Part shown: positions 1 through 13,500 of the stretch, one piece after another
Numbering within the stretch: position 1 is the first letter of the stretch
Layout: every line of letters begins with the position of its first letter
NCBI GenBank assembly: GCA_958299035.1
Contig: CATQJL010000112.1
Span: 18,761,361-18,825,360 of the forward strand
DNA length: 64,000 nt
Direction of reading: 5' to 3'
Origin: Cylicocyclus nassatus
Taxonomy: Eukaryota > Nematoda > Chromadorea > Rhabditida > Strongylidae
Notes under the pieces: generated by a model
The model's database searches: none
Seen by the model: only the letters and a program-made list of their open reading frames with translations
What the model was told of the DNA's origin: nothing
Position numbers and translations under genes: made by a program

Positions 1-859
1 AAATAAAAGGATGTTCAGAAAAAACAGAACATTCTCAATTTCCACATCCATATTCTCAAATTTCAGCATCATTTTCTTTCGAAATTAGCATCATTTTTCT
101 TCGCAAATTCACGTGAAAGAAAGCGCTCCCTATCGTCTTCTAGTCACTTTTTTCACGCAAAGCGCTCTTTTGAACTGCTACGCTCTCTTTTCATTAATAT
201 TTGAACCTTACGAGCTTCGGCTTCGTTCTTTATTGCCCAAAGCTACATTCTTTCGCTTTGTTCCACAACAAAAGCACGTTATCCAGCCGTGTCCGTTAAA
301 CATCTGGCTTCCGTCAAAGTGACATCATCACTTCCGTGCATAAAAAAGACCCCGTTAATAACAGAGTAAGGGTATCGGACGCCTGTGAAGCCAAAAATTC
401 ATGACAAAAAATTGTCCTATTAAAGTAAGTAAATGGTAACTTCAGCAAAAGCAAAGGGCACCATTCACTTAGAAAGGAAATTAGAGCCTTCGCCATTTCT
501 CTCTAGGGCATCATTTAGTACGTTGGCTAAGATTGAGAGGACGTTTCGTTTGGGACGTACACCGGTATTTACGTTTTGTTATAGAGAAAAAATAAAAATA
601 ACACATACTACTCGCCACCACCCTCAGTCAAGGCACCACTACCTCTTACCGTAGACCTACAGTACCCCTTGATTACAAAGACAGTGTTGAAGTCCACAAT
701 TATCAGAATTAACTCGGAATTTTCGTATGAACTACGCAACTGGTATAGCATCTAACCATCCTGGCCCCATCACTATTGCATTATTAGCAAAAAATTTGTC
801 CAGGACCACTACCGTATACCTACCGTCCCCTGTGCTAATTATTAATACCTATCCCTCAC
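1..859. other. Myosin VI intron (left edge); nothing recognised
   Basis: These bases follow the last visible myosin exon and should be intron, or hold 3' exons not recognised here. I looked on the minus strand for the conserved class VI cargo-binding sequence and saw none. Short open frames on both strands look like chance. Confidence 0.5.
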
Positions 860-1593
860 CTGTGCTTGTATTGATTGTGTCTCTGAGTTCAGCATATCTC
901 CAGTTCGACAAGTCATATGAGCCTTTTGGTTTCATGGAATCTGATGACGATCCAGATGACCTACAACAAATCATTCAGTCATATTTGTAATCATTACAGG
1001 AATTCGCTTACATGCTCGTGGTGGGCGTGTCCATCATCGCTCCTCCTCCATCGCGCGACAAGCGGCTAGCTATGGCAGCATCAAGACGTTCTCGTTCGGC
1101 TGCAGCCATTCTGAAGGGAATAAAATTAGCTCAGGATAGGATAGATAGACAGACACATATTTGGACAATTTGGGAACTTGGGTTTCCTGTGCGGAAAATG
1201 AACGGGAGATTTTACTTGAACCACTGCTCAAGCGAAAGCTTGAATGATTCAACCGCGGGCAAGAAAAACGGCTCAAAAGTCATGCCCAGAACGTATCTTG
1301 AGCAGTAAGTTGATAGAAAGTACGGTCTGGTCTGGAGTTCAAAATCAAATTTCTCAGCTTTGAATGTTTTCTACGAGCTGCCACTTGGGCAATGACGCAA
1401 CTAAAGCCCTCAATCAGTTCCCACATAAGAAAACCAACTATGGAGATTTGCCTGGACACAACCTTGTACGAATTCTCACGCTTACCTCTTCTCTTCTTCA
1501 GCACGTAAAGCTTCAGTAATATGCGCTTCAGCGGCCATATTCTCATTAAAAAGTCGCTCTTCCTTGTTTCGTTCTTGAGCAAGTTGTTTGCGT
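860..1593 (-). other. Myosin VI medial tail exons (27-29)
   Basis: Exon 1486-1593 encodes [20 protein letters not shown] and more charged helix. Exon 1012-1110 encodes [20 protein letters not shown] then a Gly/Met linker. Exon 860-960 encodes a Ser-rich linker and [19 protein letters not shown]. The last block closely matches MYO6 residues just before the cargo-binding domain, proving that the tail continues left of base 860. Phases 2, 2 and 1 agree across the three exons. No further exon was recognised in 1-859. Confidence 0.9.
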
Positions 1594-4500
1594 CTAGAAA
1601 GTAGTTAGCATAATTGGATCCAAGCAAATTTGTTTCACCGAATGCGCATACTCCACCCACACACTTGAGCGTCGGTGGTTTAGTTTTTGAAACGGTAATT
1701 TTACTTCTGTTACGTCAGAAGGATAAAGTCAAGCTTCACTGGCGAGTGGTATCAATAAAACCGAGTACATTTGATATAATGTATTCTTGCGACGACGACA
1801 ATATTTTCGCGTAGATAAAACAATGTGTGCTCTATAGAATTTTTTACGCCCAAGTTGTAGGCATTTACGCAAGTGCAAGTATGACGTTTATATTCGCGCA
1901 AATGTTGTCGTCATCGCAGTTGCACTAAACAGTCAGATTTACTAGATTACACATCGCATGATTGACCATGTTTAGGACTTTGATTTGGCGTAATTATTCA
2001 AAGGATGACTGGATGATAGAAAGGATGAATGGAGGGAGGACTAAACAAGAGTGTAGATAATTATAGCTAGAAAGCAATTTTTTTCAACTGATGAAAAAGA
2101 AAATATCAAAATGTGTCTAAACCCTATAATCTCGTTGCGATTATGTTGAAAAATGGGGAGGGAGGGGAGGGGGGGGGGGGGCAGGAATCATTATTATTTT
2201 TATTTTCACATATCGCATTTGAGTAAAGAAAGTCAGGACAGAATTATTATTGTTTTATAACACATTGAGATGAAATGGAAGGGTATCATTCTCATTACTT
2301 TACACTCAAAGTGCGTAAACAATAAAGTAATGAAAATAAGAATCTGATTATAATAATACAGTTAAAAAAATAAAAAAGTTAAATGGTCTTATGACAACTG
2401 TTTTGCAAAAAAAGTGATGTCAGCAATTTATTACAGATGCAGTGGAGAATTTCCCACAACTTTTTTCCAAATTAATTAAAAATTGCGAGAATCATGCAAT
2501 TTTACCAAGGGAAATTTCCCACCATAGAAAAAGAAATACCAATCACTACATGAAAAGAAAAACTTTGCAATTTTACCCAGGAAAATCTCTCTCGAATAAA
2601 AATTTCCGGGCACTGCAAGAACACCTCATAAGCGAAAGAGAAACTGCCCAAATGGAGCCATAAGCTTTTCTGCAAGCTATAAATCACATTAGTTTTCTAA
2701 TAAAGCCGCGTTACCGTAACCTGTCGTCGCAGGATAAGCCGAAACGGCTTTGACAGGCGCCTGGCGAAATAGGCGGAAAGTCGGGAAAAAACCAAAGTGG
2801 TGACGTGTTCATACGTGTGACTATGTAATTATGTCGGAGCTCATTTTGCTCGTGTGGGAAGGAAAAATAATGGGCAGGACAGACGCTGGAATTATTTTAT
2901 TTCCTCGAATTTTCGAGGGGAGAAGAGAAGAATTTCAGCATAACTTCCTTGTCAAATTTTTTGTCCCCTTTCCGACTTTTTTCTCATTTCTGTTAGAAAT
3001 TTTTAAGCGCGAATTCAAGATAATTTATAAATTTGCAACATTTTTCAAATGCTTTTCCTCAAGCCAAAAATCAAAAAAACTCCAATTTTCCTGCTAAATC
3101 ACATTCCATTCCAAATTAGCTTCTCTAGTTTGTCTCTACCCCGGACAACTAATCCCTGAATGACGTGTGAGAAGCCCCGGACAGTAGATAATGAACCCAT
3201 TTCCTGAGGGATTTGAACCCCGTCGGGGAGAACATTGAGTACAAAAACTGGCGGCATAGAAAATGCGGACGTCAGAATTTTGATATGACTCAGGATATCG
3301 ATTTTTATGGAAAACCTAAGTAACGAGCTCGTGCAAAAGAACTCGTCCATTTCGCCATCCGCAGCATTTGAACTCAATTCAAAGATTTAAAAATTCAAAA
3401 AATTTGTATCAAAAACTACAAATATCAAAGTTCAAACAAAAAGTTTGGATTAATCTTTCCTTAACATTCTGCAAGGCTTAAAAAGAATTTAATCTGGTGC
3501 AGGAACCAAAATCCTCAGTTTTTTGAAGAAGCCAAAAAATAGGTAAAGAAAGAAGATGAGAAGAAGAAAGAAAATAGGTGCCAGAAATTACAATGTACTC
3601 ATATGTACTAACAAGGGGAAAGAATGCTCATTGGACTGAAGACTTAGGAGGCGGAGCGAGCGCGTTTCTAACCAATCAGCTTTTTATTCCTGGGGGATGA
3701 AAAGCATAACCCGCAAGTGTATTAGTTTAGAAGATTGCATGTTCAGATATCATAAGTGTTTTGCTACATGAAAATTGAGGAACACAGGAATAAAAATCAT
3801 TCGTTCCTAGTTGGAAAATACAGTAATCTATTCCAAATATCCTAATTCTACTGTTCAAAAACTCTTTTAGGATTTCTTTCTTCTAAAAGCTAGCAATAAC
3901 GAAACCCACAAAGCCCAAGAAATTCATCACCACACAGCAACTGCCTAGCGACTTCATTGGAAAACCATTTGGTGCAAATATATGACTTCAAAGAACGCAC
4001 ACATGCGCTACGGATGTGCAATTCGAGTCAGAAATTCTCATCATCGGGAAAAGTTTTTGGATTTCCAATTATAATTTCTCAAGTTTCGAGAAAGAAGTAA
4101 AATTCACACCCACTCGCATTTCTAAGGAACCCCGCAATTTTGCTTGAATCATAGGTTGCCAAATAATGGAAGTGACATCACTTTTTGGATAGCTTGGAAC
4201 CCGGCAATTTGTAACTTTTGAAACTTGGGTATATGAAAAAAAAACCGACTTACGTCATTCTTTAGAGAGCTACAATCGTTTGACATATTTTGTCGATATG
4301 ACGCAAACCAACAGAAAAAAATCTGTGAAAAATTTGTTTGACTATATTTCTTTTTTTCGAATTTGTAAGAGAATTGAACTTCAAAAGAGAAAATTTGGGT
4401 GCAAACAAAAAGATTGGGAAAAATGGGATAACCATAGTGCCTCTCGTAAAATGACATAAAGCTTTTGCGAAAAGCCAATGTCCCAGTGTTCTAGGTTACC

Positions 4501-7500
4501 ATTGACTTTATTGCAAGTCGTTTTATGAAAGAAAGTACAAAAAAGTAATGACTGCTTCAAGCAAAAGAAAATGGTGGGTGGGCTATGAAACCGACGGCCG
4601 TCATTAAAATGTAAAAACGTTTGTTGACAGCTGGGTCCACAAGGGCAAACCGAAAGCCAAAAAGGCAAACCTACCCTTCCCCTACTTCCTTAAATTTAAA
4701 GTTTATACAAATTTTTCAGAAATTCATTTCTCCAATTTCGAGCCTCAAATTCATATTAGCGTTCTGTTCAAAAATGTAATTATTCCACCAATGTTAAACA
4801 AAGATTATGTTGCACTTTTTTTGCAGTATAGAAAGTGCAAAAGCGATGGGTAAAAGCAGATGCAGAAGGCAGGCTTGGATTTAGCTTGTGGACTATTTAA
4901 AGAAGGGAAAGGGGGGAGGGGGAGAGGTAAAAGAGAGAACAAAAAAATCCTCTGGGGATTCTGCTCGATCCAGTCCCCATATTACAATAGTTTTTTGCAT
5001 AGAAACGTTTGGTTCTACAGTTTTGAATGTTAAAAAAGAAATATGAAACAAAATGACATCAAAATGACAATAAAAATAAAATTAAAGGTAATTTTTTCTT
5101 CTATCAAAGAAAATCTACTTCATGTAAGGGAGCAATATAGAAATACACAGAATAGGACGTATTTTTACTCTCATAATCTATATCTATATATATATATATA
5201 AAACTCAAAAATTTTCAGTTTGGAGGGTATGTGCGTTATAGAAACGCGCGCCGCTCAACCAATTCGTCTGAAACTTTGCACACTTACGTTTTCGACCCCT
5301 GCGCAAATGATAGGCTACTTTTCGCAACGATTCAAGGTGTCCTTCTATCGATTTATTGATTTGTTTACGTTTTTTTAAGGAATTGAAAGCTTATCATGTT
5401 TAATCGAGCATTTTCCCATTTCATGTAAAGGAGGGCGGTGAAGCTCATTTTTACCTCGGGATCGCGAGGATGCGGTATCGAAGCGGATGTCCCGGGGTAA
5501 GTCATCCTTAACATATAAGAGGGGGGGAGAGGGGGAGCTCGCAGTGCAGACGAAAATGGCCCGGGCTGGACCGGGAAAGCCAACTAGTATATATATAAAA
5601 CTCAAAATTGTGAGTTTGGAGGCTATGTGCGTTATAGAAACGCGCGCCGCTCGACCGATTCAGCTGAAACTTTGCACACTCACGTTTTCGACCCCTGCGC
5701 GGATGATAGGCTACTTTTTGCGGCGATTCGTTGGATCCTTCCATCGATTTATTGATTTGTTTACGTTTTTTTAAGGAATGGAAGGCTTATCATGTTTGAC
5801 CAAGCATTTTCTCATTGTATGTAAAGGAGAGCGGTGAAGTTCATTTCTACCTCAGGATCACGAAGATGCAGTGAACCGAAATGGGCGCCGCAAGGTAGGT
5901 CATTCGTATGAGAAAAACGGGGGGGGGGGGGGTTGCAGTGCGGTAGTTTTGCTGGCAACCGCACCAGCTACCTCATCTGTGAAAAATACCCCGGGCTGGA
6001 CCGGGGAAGATAACTATTTATCTTTATAGTCTACTAGCTGGCTTACCCGGCTCCGCCGTATGTTCCGAACAGAAAATTCCATTTCTTAACCGATCCAAAC
6101 CAAACTTGGCACACATACACTTCGGGCCCCGGCGGGTGTCACAGTCCACTTTTCGTTATCGATTGATGTCGATTTTATCGATTTTTTGCAAAATTTGAGC
6201 TAGGGGGCTGGGATTTGGCACAGGGGGGTAATCGAGCATGCTGATTACGAATACAATATTAGTCTTCGAAACCGTGCATTACTTTTATCGATTTTATCGA
6301 TTTTTTGCAAAGTTTGAGCTAAGGGGCTGGGATTTGGCACAGGGGGGTAATCGAGCATGCTGATCACCCCCACGATTTTAAAACTAATATTGTATTCAGA
6401 ATCCCCATGCTCACTTACCCTCCTGTGCCAACTCCCAGCCCCGTAGCTCAAATTTTGCAAAAAATCGATAAAATCGATATCGATCGATACGAAAAGTAGC
6501 CTATGACACCCGCCGGGGCCCGAAGTGTATGTGTGCCAAGTTTGGTCCCGATCGGTTCAGAAATGGAATTTTCTATTCGGAACATACGTACACACAGACA
6601 GACAGACATGCAGACAGACAGACATACATACAAACAGACATTCAGCTTTATATATAAGATTTTATTCCGACCGGATAGATATGTTAATACTAGAATTGCA
6701 AAGATTATGTGTTAAAAAAATTCTTTCCGAATTTTTTGTACGAATCGTTCAGAAAAATTGAAGAAAAGCAAGTAGAGGAGATAACCCCCCCCCCTCCCTC
6801 CCTCAACTGTTAGTTATAGAACCTTTTTCAGTTTTAAAATTTTGCCTCAAACGATGAGAAGGTGACGCTTTGCTTCACACTGTCCTACAGTCATGGCGCG
6901 TACCTTGATTTGAGAGCAATAAAAAGTCTCCCCCCCCCCCCCTTCCAAGGTTCGAAAGGTACAGCTGTACTGCACAAAAGCCTTATGGATAAAGTCTCCG
7001 TCTGTTACCCGCCCATTTCTCCCTTTCCCCATCCGCATGTTCCTCGCCCCAATCGCTCCACCTCCTATACACATCGGGCATTCATTGCATCCGGCATGTC
7101 GATCGATGAAGGAGATGTGGTGACGAGGGAAGAAAACAAAAAAAAATTCCGGATAAAGTAAGCTAAGTTTGGAGTCCGGAGAGAGTTGTCATCTATCTCC
7201 TGACTTCGATTGCCCTTTTTCAAAAATAAAAACAAGGAAAGCGACGCGCGAATGCGTCACGGAAGGACAGGCGACATTTCGTTGAAACTCGATTGCCCTT
7301 TATAAAAATTCGTGACATGCTCGGAAATTCCGAAAAACTGAAACTCGCCGATATAATCAATTTTGCACGAACTCCGGAAACATACGATGAAATAAGGAAC
7401 ACACTATGAAGTTTTGGCCCATTAAAGACAGTAGGAAATTCTGCCTGGGCCTTTTATACCCATATTGATTATTGGCCATACGTAACTGCTCAAGCGCCAG

Positions 7501-10500
7501 CTTGCATATCATTAGTGCCCGGAAAAACCAACTTCAAACTCCAGTCCAGACCGTACTTTTTCCGCGTGCGCGGACCAATCAGCGTCCTCGATTCCGGTAA
7601 AAAGTACGGTCAGTGCGAGAGTTAAAAGCTGGATATCTCGACCGCCAACAACTTCTATGAAATGTAATTTGGACACTGTCTTAGTCAAAACTTCTCCAAT
7701 AGTTTTACAAGAAATTGTAGTCTGATTATCTGGACATTGTTCATAAGATTGGAGATTGAGAAACAGGAAAATGGCAAGAAAATTAGCATTTCCAGGTTTC
7801 ACTGGAAGTAACAGTCGTTTAGAATACTTCAAATTTAGCAAATCAATTTGAAACATTGTCCGACAAAAAAACTGTGGTTCATAGTAACAATCTCACGCAA
7901 TACTATCGTAATAATTTTATATTTCTTAACATGCAGAATTTGACATTTAAGCTTCCCAGTTCCAACTGAGGACATTCGCTATGCCATTTGCCCACACCGG
8001 AATGCCATGCAATTTCCCTGCGGCTTTACCATCAATACCAAGAAAAAAAAGCTGACTGAAGGCGAAGAGATGTTCTCGCTTTCTCTCTAAGCCATTCTAG
8101 AACAAAGAAAAGCTTTTGCAGCTCTGCAAAAGTTGAGCAAAAAACTTGTACAATGAAAGCAAGAAATCTCTTTCCTTACTAATACTAATAAGGTAAGTTT
8201 GCTTCAAAATGTCAACTCATAATTGCAAAATGCTCGGTGATGATCTCACGTTTTGAAAAAAAAAAATATCATCTTGTATGCAACCATTGCGTCAGTATTA
8301 CCCCGACACCATTTCACCATGAATTCTTCATTATTCTATTTGTTTTTATGTAAAATGTGAACTTCACGTGCACGGCGCTTTGCAGAACTATAAAAAAAAA
8401 CTCCTAACGGGTAGATTCTCTAAAATTAGATTTTCAGAATGCGCTATTCGAAAATATCCTTTAATGAGTAGTTCGACTAATTAGGTTACTAGAATTTCAG
8501 ATAAAAGATGAAATGAGTCATTTTAAGAAAAAATTCAATTGCAAGGTGGCACTTTACTAGTTCACGTAAGATACCGTACCACAATTCTTGGTGTATGACT
8601 GTTTGAAAAACATTAAGTGGACAAGTTGAGAATTTTTCATCATGATGGCCCCTTACTATTCTTGGACTAGCAGCCAAAAAAATCAAAGGCATTCCCCCTC
8701 CCTCCCACTTGCTCCTGCCTCACTGCGAGGTCCCGCACAGAAATGCAATCACGTCTCACAGTACCATTTTGTACTTGTGCAAAAAAGCCGCATTTCTGTT
8801 TTTATATCTCAGATCCTTGGAAATCCACAAATCTTACAAAGATGAGACTTAATGGACTATATCATCCTCTGAAAACATTTTTTTTCGTTCTTCACATTGA
8901 AAGCGCGCCTGAAAATGTGACGTTCACCGTTACACCTTTAGTAGCCTACTGTAGTGGTGCAAAAAGTCCATTTCTTATTGCCCGGCATGAGAATTGTTCT
9001 CGTTCGACGAAGTCGTCTTACTGAGAAAAAAGCCACCGAGTTTACTGTGACCTCCAGAAGAAAGCTGATCACTTTCCGCTGAGAAATTCTCAACCCCCAC
9101 CCCCTCCCTGCTTGTACCATCAAAATATCCTATTCCATGCAATCAGCATATATAAGTAAACAACCATCTAAATTATGTCTTGCAAAACCTCGAAGTTTAC
9201 AATTCTTATGGATGATTTTGAGCAAAAAAAATAGTCCTGTAAAACTAAAAACACTCGTCCTGAAAGCTGACATACAAAAATATAAACTCTAAAAGAACAC
9301 TTGGGCAATTGCCTCAGCAGCACGCAACGCAATTGACAGCTCGTATATCCTTCTGAAGACAATTTACACGTCATGGGCTACAAAGTACGGAACTGCAACA
9401 TCCATATCCCCTGAGGGCAAAATATCCGGGGCGCCATGGAATGCATGCGGGGGATATCCAGCAGCAGAAGAACTAAGGATTATATATCTCATTACGAAGT
9501 AAAGCGACGGGGGCTATTACGTGTACGCTATCCACAGCGTATGGGGGCTGATTAGTGTCGTCCCGTAGGGGGATCGAGAAAACTTTGGGGAAACATGGTA
9601 GGGTGATGGCCCTGATGGCCGTGACGGAATAAAAAGGGCGAGGAGGGGAGAGAATGCGAAATCTAATTTGTATGGGGTTGATAGCGGAAACGACGGCAAA
9701 TAAGATGGATTTGGTATAGGACAAGGTTGGAGAAAGACTGCCAGAAGGGGTTTGGAGCTTTTTGAAAAAATCAAAAATGAGACTTTCAACTTGAAAATAA
9801 AGCTAAGAGAGCAGGACAAATCGCTTAGCCTATGGCAGGTGTAAAGTGCGCCAATAGGCTTGATTAAGCACGCTCCACTCCTCTCAAAACAAAATGACAT
9901 CATTCCTCTAGGATTCGCTAATCAACTCCTCTCTCTTCTATGTATCGAATAAAGTACAAAAAGAGCTTTTAAAACAAATGTCATCGCCCGCAAAAGTGCG
10001 TGAGTGTTGTTCATTAATGAAACATACTGAAGTCGTTCTTGCTCGAGACGCTCTTCTTCGGCACGCTTTCTAGCCATTTCGGCTTCTTCATCTCGTCGTT
10101 TCTTCTCAAGTTCCAACAGTTTTTGTTGTTCTTCGACGGCTAATTGCTTTCTGAAGCCGATAGAATTAAGAATGATGGGTCACATGTCCAAAATTGCCCA
10201 AGACATTCGATACTGTTGACGTCCTTACTTTAGCTGCGATATCGTCATGTCCACACGTTGTACACATTGTTCATAGCAGTGCATAGCACGGTCAAGAGCA
10301 AAGTCAACATCGCTTCCCTGGAAAACAGTGTTATTTAGCTTTTACACAATAGGGATTTCAAGATTGCGTCCACAGTTGTCGGGTCAGCGCGGTTCCAACG
10401 CCGTGCCGGCGCGGATCCATTGCTGTGCCGACGCCGTTCCAGCGTCGTGCGCGCATTATGCTAGCGCCATGCTGAAGCTCAGCTTGACGCTCTATATGGA

Positions 10501-13500
10501 TCGATCCTCGATGGCACAAATTCGGCAAGGCGCTGACGTAGCGGTGGCAGATTGCGCCGGCACTACGCTGGCACGGCGCTGACACGAACAACGCTGAAGG
10601 CAGTCTAAAAATGTAAAAAACTTACCCTTATGCTTTGTACCAAATTTTCCAGACTCTTTGTGGTGTCTTGTACTGGCTCCACCCATTTTTCACGACTATT
10701 CGGTTGTAACTGATTGATCACTGACATCATTTCTCGTGAACGGCCCAGTAGGCTCAGTGATTTTCGGTAAAGCTCGAGTCTGCAAAACATTTTTAGTAAA
10801 ATTTGTTGAAGAGGACAAAAGAGAGAAGAGTGGATAATAGGAACAAAACCACTTTAGAAGTGTTAGGCGAAGGAGGTCCAAAGAATGAAAATATGAAGAA
10901 TTATGTGAAGATGATAGAAAAAAGTAATGAACTGAATATAGATTGACTACAAACAACCTGCTCAATTCACGTGAAAGGCATCTCCTGACAAAAAATTTTT
11001 TTTTGAAAATGTGTGGTAGTAAAAGCAAATGAGTCTTGCTCTAATGATTCATTCTCTTGACTAGCTTTCACTTTCTTGCACAGAATTTCAAACAAATGAT
11101 TATAAAATTTGTAGAACTTATTACTCTAATGATCTGGAAAAACTAATTTGTTTACGTAAACAACCACATCGTCATGGCTCCCAGTATAAGCTTGAGCCGT
11201 TCGACAAACAACTTGAGGAGAAATTTGCATATTGAGTTCCAGATGTTTTCTTAAAATAGCCTAAGTAGTAGTATACTTCTACAAAGGTATTGCTTTCGAT
11301 TTGACTGAATCTTTCAAATTTGAAGTAAAAGGATATAGAGAAGGAGAGGGCTGAACGTAGAACAAATGAACTTTTGAAAAAGAAAATCTATTTTCGCGTG
11401 AAAGCTTTCAATGACTGGAAGGTTTCGGATGATATAGATAAGATATCATTCAAAAAAATTACAATTTGCGACTATGGACGTCACCAGAGCAGCAACTACA
11501 CAATCTCAAGGAAACTTTATCCACCTTAAAGTCACGATGAAATCAACAATGTTTTTTTCTTCAATGAGGATCAGGTTTCCTTGCCTCATATTACTCTGTA
11601 AACAGGCATAAAGTTTTTACATGAATTTCTGCAAACGAGGCTCAGTTAGCTTCTACAAATTCGAAATGAAAAAAAAAACGGTAACATTCCTTGAAAAAAA
11701 TGATTGAAGTGAAACATGGCGAATTTTATGTCACAGGATAGATACATTTTCTATTGTAGCCATCAATGAAGGAATTTTCCAGAAATGCTCAACGCATTTT
11801 TCAGATCACCATGATACGACTTTGAATTTGATAGAATATCTAATGCTGACTTGCATCTACAATTCAAACTGTCACCTTGGAAAGTTGGAAAGTAAGTTTT
11901 GCGTCAAAAGTATTACTGATAAGTACAGAAGCCAAAAAGTTAGCTTCAGCAGACGTTCAGAAAATTTGAAGCACCGGAACCTTGCCACTTCTTACATTTC
12001 AAAGAACAAAGGAACACAAGAACAAAAGCAGTAGAAAATTCTGTACTTTCCGGGAGGATGAGCACAATAGAACATGCACCAGTTGCTGAGCACGGACAAC
12101 ACACACAAATCGCGTGTCCATTTCCCATTTACAACCCACGTCACTAAGTGCTATTGTGAGAAAACAATCATGAAAACAACATTTTTTTCTAAGAAGCCAT
12201 GACATGCACATCGCGAATAGGTAGCATAGCATTTTAAAAATATCAAGGGTTTAGGTGCTCATGAAATCACTACAGCTGGACTGACCTAACGAAGTAGGGA
12301 AAATTTTCCACACAATTGTAAAATTTTCAGGGCAAAATTCTGAACAAAATGAATCAGAACTCATCGAACGATCATGAGCGAGCAGAGACGTCAAACTCCA
12401 CAAAATTTAATCAGTACACATTCCTATTTTCTTGAACCAAAATTTGTTCCATTTGCCATCTGATTTAACGTCCACGAGATCCCAAATCATTTCTTTTTGT
12501 ATTGTGCTATTATATCTTTGTATCTGTACTAGCCTTCAGAGCTCGGTACAGATGGCTTGTAAGCAAGCTGGATATCGTTTTTGGGACAAAAAGCAAAGAT
12601 GGTATCGTTTTTAAGGCCGAAAAGACACAAAAAATTGTGAAGTATTTTCTCCTCTAGTTGACGTTTCGTTTTTTGAGTTTTTTTTACGTTTAGGAACTTC
12701 GCAAAAATTCGCAAAAGTCATGGGGCACTTCGTTTTTTTGCTTTTCCAAAAGCCACCCCGTGCCGAGCCCTGTTAGACTTGGCTCAATTCTCACACTAAA
12801 TCCCCCAAAAGCAACCTCAGCTTTTCAATAAGTTTTTGGCTTTTCCAAAAGCCACCTCGTTCCAAGCCCTGTTTAGCTTTGGCTCAATTTTCATACTAAA
12901 TCCAACAAACAAAAATAAACGGCATGCGGAGATCAGCTTTTCAATTCTTCTTCTTCTTTTTAGAGTTAAGAAGCTTTGCTTGCAGATTAGCTGACATCAT
13001 TTGATATGGAGAAATCGGGGAAAAGAATTCTCAGGTGCTGATAGAAGATTAGACTGCTAATCAAAAAGACAGAAACTTGTTATTTCGAAGGATAGATATT
13101 CCCTTCTGCAACCAATCTAATCTGTTCAATGACAAATGATTTATGATTGTTTTTGAATGAACATTTCAAGTACTGATGGAAGTTGTAGCTGATTTGCTTT
13201 TTGAAAGCTAATTTCTGATTTATCTTAGATTTAAACGTTTTTTAGTGATGTCTGGATAACCAAGAAATTTTGGCGATATAGAACTTGTTACATTTGATAG
13301 AATGCATTGAATTCTTGAAATTTCAAAAAAAAAATGGAAAAAAGGTTGCTGTCATTTCGATGACGTCTTGGAGAAAAGGCTTATTTTAACGAAACATCAC
13401 ATAAAAAGCAGAATATTTTCTTGCCAAAAAAGCGAGGAATGAAGAACTAAAGTCTGTGAACTAATAGAGTAGAAAACCATACACAGACAGGATCCTTTGA

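Larger units (their letters stand above)
1594..10027 (-). other. 8.4-kb myosin VI intron with Helitron-like repeats
   Basis: Intron between tail exons 26 and 27. It holds a poly-G tract near 2169-2180, G-rich purine tracts near 4905-4930, two tandem Helitron-like copies at 5190-6017, a large palindromic repeat at 6033-6659, poly-C tracts near 6784-6795 and 6930-6942, and a hairpin repeat at 7537-7620. The rest shows no coding exon or recognised element. Confidence 0.75.

Noticed and set aside
727..990. Plus-strand 87-codon frame ending [20 protein letters not shown]
   Set aside because: It is the antisense shadow of myosin tail exon 29 (860-960), which matches class VI tails in the other strand.
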